From the IMG/VR virus record IMGVR_UViG_3300025168_000710, positions 1 to 23,089 of that record: a DNA stretch of 23,089 nt. One strand, written 5' to 3'. This stretch comes from a virus. The notes below the pieces were generated by a model, which worked only from the letters and a program-made list of their open reading frames with translations, had not been told where the DNA came from and made no database searches. Each line of letters begins with the position of its first letter. The stretch's first letter is position 1. This document shows positions 20,562-23,089 of this stretch, piece after piece. Both the position numbers and the translations under genes were made by a program.

Positions 20562-21683
20562 ATGGAAGAGAATAAATTTACAGTAAAAGACGTATCAGGG
20601 GTTGAAAAATCCAAAGTAGAAGTGGAAGAAAAGCTACTTAAAGAACATGAAGAGAAGTTTGAATCAACAGAAAATACAGATTCAACAGTAGAAAAATTAG
20701 AATTAAAGAATGAGGATCAACAAGAAGTAGAAACTCAAGCGTCAGAGTTAAAAGATGCAGACGTTCTTTCTTATATTAAAAATAGATACGATAAAGATAT
20801 CGAATCAGTAGATCAGTTGTTTGACACAAAAGAATCAAACGATGATTTACCAGAAGATGTTGCAGCGTATTTTAAGTACAAAAAAGAAACTGGAAGAGGA
20901 ATTAATGATTTTGTAAAATTACAACAAAATTATGATGAAATGGACGGTGACAAATTGTTATCTCAATATTATTCTCAAACTGAAGAAGGTTTAGATAGTG
21001 AGGATATCAAAGACTTAATGGTAGATAAATTTGGTTATGACGAAGATTTAGATGAACCATCTCATATTAAGAAGATTGAGAGAGCAAAGAAAAGAGAACT
21101 TGTAAAGGCTAAAAAGTTTTTAAATGAACAGAAAGATAAATATAAAACTCCTCTTGAGTCAAGTGGGGGTGGATTATCTGGAGAGTCCATGGAAGAATTC
21201 AATAGCTATAAAAGTTATGTAGAGGAATCTACCAGTGCTAAAGAAGCACAGAAGAAAAGGTATGACTATTTTCTTAATAAAACCGATGAGGTTTTTAACG
21301 ATGAGTTCAAAGGTTTTGAGTTCAATGTCGGGGAAAAAAGTTTTACGTTTAAACCTGGTGATAATGCTGAGTTAAAAAGTAAGCAATCTAATGTTAATAA
21401 TTTCGTGGGCAAATACATGGATAAAGACAGTGGATTAATTAATGACGCTCAGGGATATCATAGAGCTATGTCAGTTGCTATGAATCTTGACAAATTTGCT
21501 GAATTCTTTTATAATCAGGGAATGACCGAAGCTGTAGATAATGTTTCTAAAAAATCTAAAAACATTAATATGGATATTCGTAAAGCCCCACAAAGTTTCA
21601 ACAAAGATGGATTGAAGATTAGAGCTGTAGGCGATAATAGCAGTGGTAAGGGACTCAAAATTAGAAGTATAAAACACAAATAA
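20562..21683 (+). CDS. Head scaffolding protein
   Basis: This encodes 373 residues, highly charged, acidic in the first half (long Glu/Asp/Lys-rich, probably disordered stretches, EVEEKLLKEHEEKFESTENT) and helical throughout, with a basic C-terminal tail (GLKIRSIKHK). This composition and its place between portal and major capsid genes are typical of scaffolding proteins, whose basic end binds the inner capsid surface. No protease motif is visible. It is separated from the capsid start by 21 bases of A/T-rich leader. Confidence 0.8.
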   Translation: MEENKFTVKDVSGVEKSKVEVEEKLLKEHEEKFESTENTDSTVEKLELKNEDQQEVETQASELKDADVLSYIKNRYDKDIESVDQLFDTKESNDDLPEDVAAYFKYKKETGRGINDFVKLQQNYDEMDGDKLLSQYYSQTEEGLDSEDIKDLMVDKFGYDEDLDEPSHIKKIERAKKRELVKAKKFLNEQKDKYKTPLESSGGGLSGESMEEFNSYKSYVEESTSAKEAQKKRYDYFLNKTDEVFNDEFKGFEFNVGEKSFTFKPGDNAELKSKQSNVNNFVGKYMDKDSGLINDAQGYHRAMSVAMNLDKFAEFFYNQGMTEAVDNVSKKSKNINMDIRKAPQSFNKDGLKIRAVGDNSSGKGLKIRSIKHK

Positions 21684-21704
21684 TAATTAAAAAAATTAAA
21701 AAAA

Positions 21705-23089
21705 ATGGCAGTAATTACACCTCCAGGATTTGATCTACAACCAAGTGGACAACAAGTAGCCCTGGCAACAAATTATATTAACAACTTTGATTTTCTTTCT
21801 CAGTATCTTCCTGATACTTATGAAAAAGAATTTGAAAGATATGGTAATAGAACAGTAGCATCATTCTTAAGAATGGTTGGTGCTGAAATGCCTTCTAACT
21901 CTGACCTTATCAAATGGGCTGAGCAAGGAAGGTTACACACTAAGTATACAGCATGTACGTCTGCAGCAGCAGCAGCGGCTAACGTAGCAGTATGGACTAT
22001 CCCTGCAGCTCAAGTTAATCCTCCAGCTCCAGCATCATCAGCTCCAGCAAATGGATTCACAGCTATTAGAGTAGGTCAAACTGTAATGATCTCTGATGAG
22101 ACAGCAGGATCTGTATTAAGTAATAAAGCAATTGTAACAAATGTTACAAACGCAGCTCCATTTGATGTGACTGTAGCTTACTATGAAGCAGGTGGTCAAG
22201 CAGTAGCGGCAGGAGTAAACAGTAGTATGTTTATTTATGGATCTGAGTTTAAGAAAGGTCAGTTAGGAATGACTGGTTCTATCGAAGCTCAAGACTATAT
22301 CTTTGAAAACTCTCCAATTATCATTAAGGACACTTACGAAGTAAATGGTTCTGACATGGCTCAAATTGGATGGGTTGAGGTAACTACGGAAAATGGTGCT
22401 AACGGATACCTATGGTACTTAAAGTCTGAGCACGAAACAAGACTTCGTTTTGAAGATTACTTAGAAACTGCAATGGTTGAAGCGGTTCCTGCAGAGGCAG
22501 GATCTGGAGCAGCTGGAGCAGCTGGTGCAGTAGGAAACAAAGGTTCTGAAGGAGTTTTCCATGTAGTAAACACAAGAGGAAATGTATGGAGTGGGGGTAA
22601 CCCAGTAGCTCTTGCAGGTTTCGATTCAGTAATCCAAAGACTTGATAAGCAAGGTGCTATTGAGGAAAATGTAATCTTTGTTAACCGTCAGTTCTCATTT
22701 GATATTGATGATATGTTAGCTGCTCAAAACTCTTACGGAGCGGGTGGTACTTCATATGGTTTATTTGATAATGATGAAGAGATGGCTTTAAACTTAGGAT
22801 TTACAGGATTCAGAAGAGGTTATGACTTCTATAAGTCAGACTGGAAATACTTAAACGATCCTACAATGAGAGGTGGTTTAACAGGAGGTGCAATCAATGG
22901 ACTTATGGTTCCAGCTGGTTCTACAACTGTATATGACCAAATCTTAGGTAAGAACGCTAAGAGACCATTCTTACACGTTAGATACAGAGCTTCTGAAACT
23001 GAAGATAGACGTTACAAAACTTGGATCACTGGTTCTGCTGGTGGAGCAAGAACATCTTCTTTAGATGCGATGACAGTTAACTTCTTATC
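21705..23089 (+). CDS. Major capsid protein, 3' end outside window
   Basis: At least 461 residues from MAVITPPGFD, still open at the window end. A C-terminal block (GYDFYKSDWKYLND, then GLMVPAGSTTVYDQILGKNAKRPFL and HVRYRASETEDRRYKTWITG) reminds me of major capsid proteins of crAss-like or related Bacteroidota phages, of the HK97 fold. Acidic and aromatic N-terminal residues (FLSQYLPDTYEKEFERYG) are consistent with an N-arm. An Ala/Gly-rich insertion lies near residues 265-280. Codons are cleaner and less A-rich than in neighbouring genes, as expected for a highly expressed gene. Confidence 0.88.
   Translation, partial: MAVITPPGFDLQPSGQQVALATNYINNFDFLSQYLPDTYEKEFERYGNRTVASFLRMVGAEMPSNSDLIKWAEQGRLHTKYTACTSAAAAAANVAVWTIPAAQVNPPAPASSAPANGFTAIRVGQTVMISDETAGSVLSNKAIVTNVTNAAPFDVTVAYYEAGGQAVAAGVNSSMFIYGSEFKKGQLGMTGSIEAQDYIFENSPIIIKDTYEVNGSDMAQIGWVEVTTENGANGYLWYLKSEHETRLRFEDYLETAMVEAVPAEAGSGAAGAAGAVGNKGSEGVFHVVNTRGNVWSGGNPVALAGFDSVIQRLDKQGAIEENVIFVNRQFSFDIDDMLAAQNSYGAGGTSYGLFDNDEEMALNLGFTGFRRGYDFYKSDWKYLNDPTMRGGLTGGAINGLMVPAGSTTVYDQILGKNAKRPFLHVRYRASETEDRRYKTWITGSAGGARTSSLDAMTVNFL

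Overview
The window is part of the genome of a tailed phage that infects a Bacteroidota host, most likely a flavobacterium and probably aquatic. The host is inferred from at least seven copies of the Bacteroidota -7 promoter box TAnnTTTG (mostly TATCTTTG) placed just ahead of genes, from A-rich leaders without Shine-Dalgarno sequences, and from strongly AT-rich DNA. The portal and major capsid proteins remind me of crAss-like or related Bacteroidota phages. That is recollection, not a search result.

Left arm (1-2334, minus strand): one compact leftward operon of eight small genes of unknown function, one of which looks like a lipoprotein. Its intergenic gaps hold structured RNA. Positions 808-859 form a complete type I hammerhead ribozyme on the minus strand. 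Three other gaps (1220-1294, 1741-1810, 1995-2064) carry copies of a two-hairpin element whose stems are kept by paired base changes. Five genes share an AAAACACACACA-type leader directly before the ATG, which corrects two starts that would otherwise be placed too far upstream.

Centre (2335-3537): a gene-poor divergent region, then two small rightward genes, a strong terminator and an AT-rich control region with seven TATGACRA sites. Next comes a chaperonin operon (3538-5599) with phage GroEL and GroES and two overlapping small reading frames between them. A winged-helix-like regulator lies on the minus strand (5565-6038), and its promoter interlocks with a rightward promoter.

Right arm (6082-23089, plus strand): the late genes. 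They begin with very lysine-rich small proteins, then virion proteins (8405-9356), a lysis set (single-TM protein, M15 peptidase endolysin, Holin_3TM-like holin) interleaved with more basic small proteins, and two fibre-type proteins sharing an N-terminal segment. A protein that looks like two GroES folds in tandem and a 2-oxoglutarate/Fe(II) oxygenase-like protein follow. The packaging and head module closes the window: probable small terminase, large terminase, portal, scaffold, and a major capsid gene cut by the window end. GroEL, GroES and the tandem GroES-like protein suggest this phage supplies much of its own folding machinery for head assembly. The early arm appears to be controlled at the RNA level by ribozyme cleavage and 5' hairpins.
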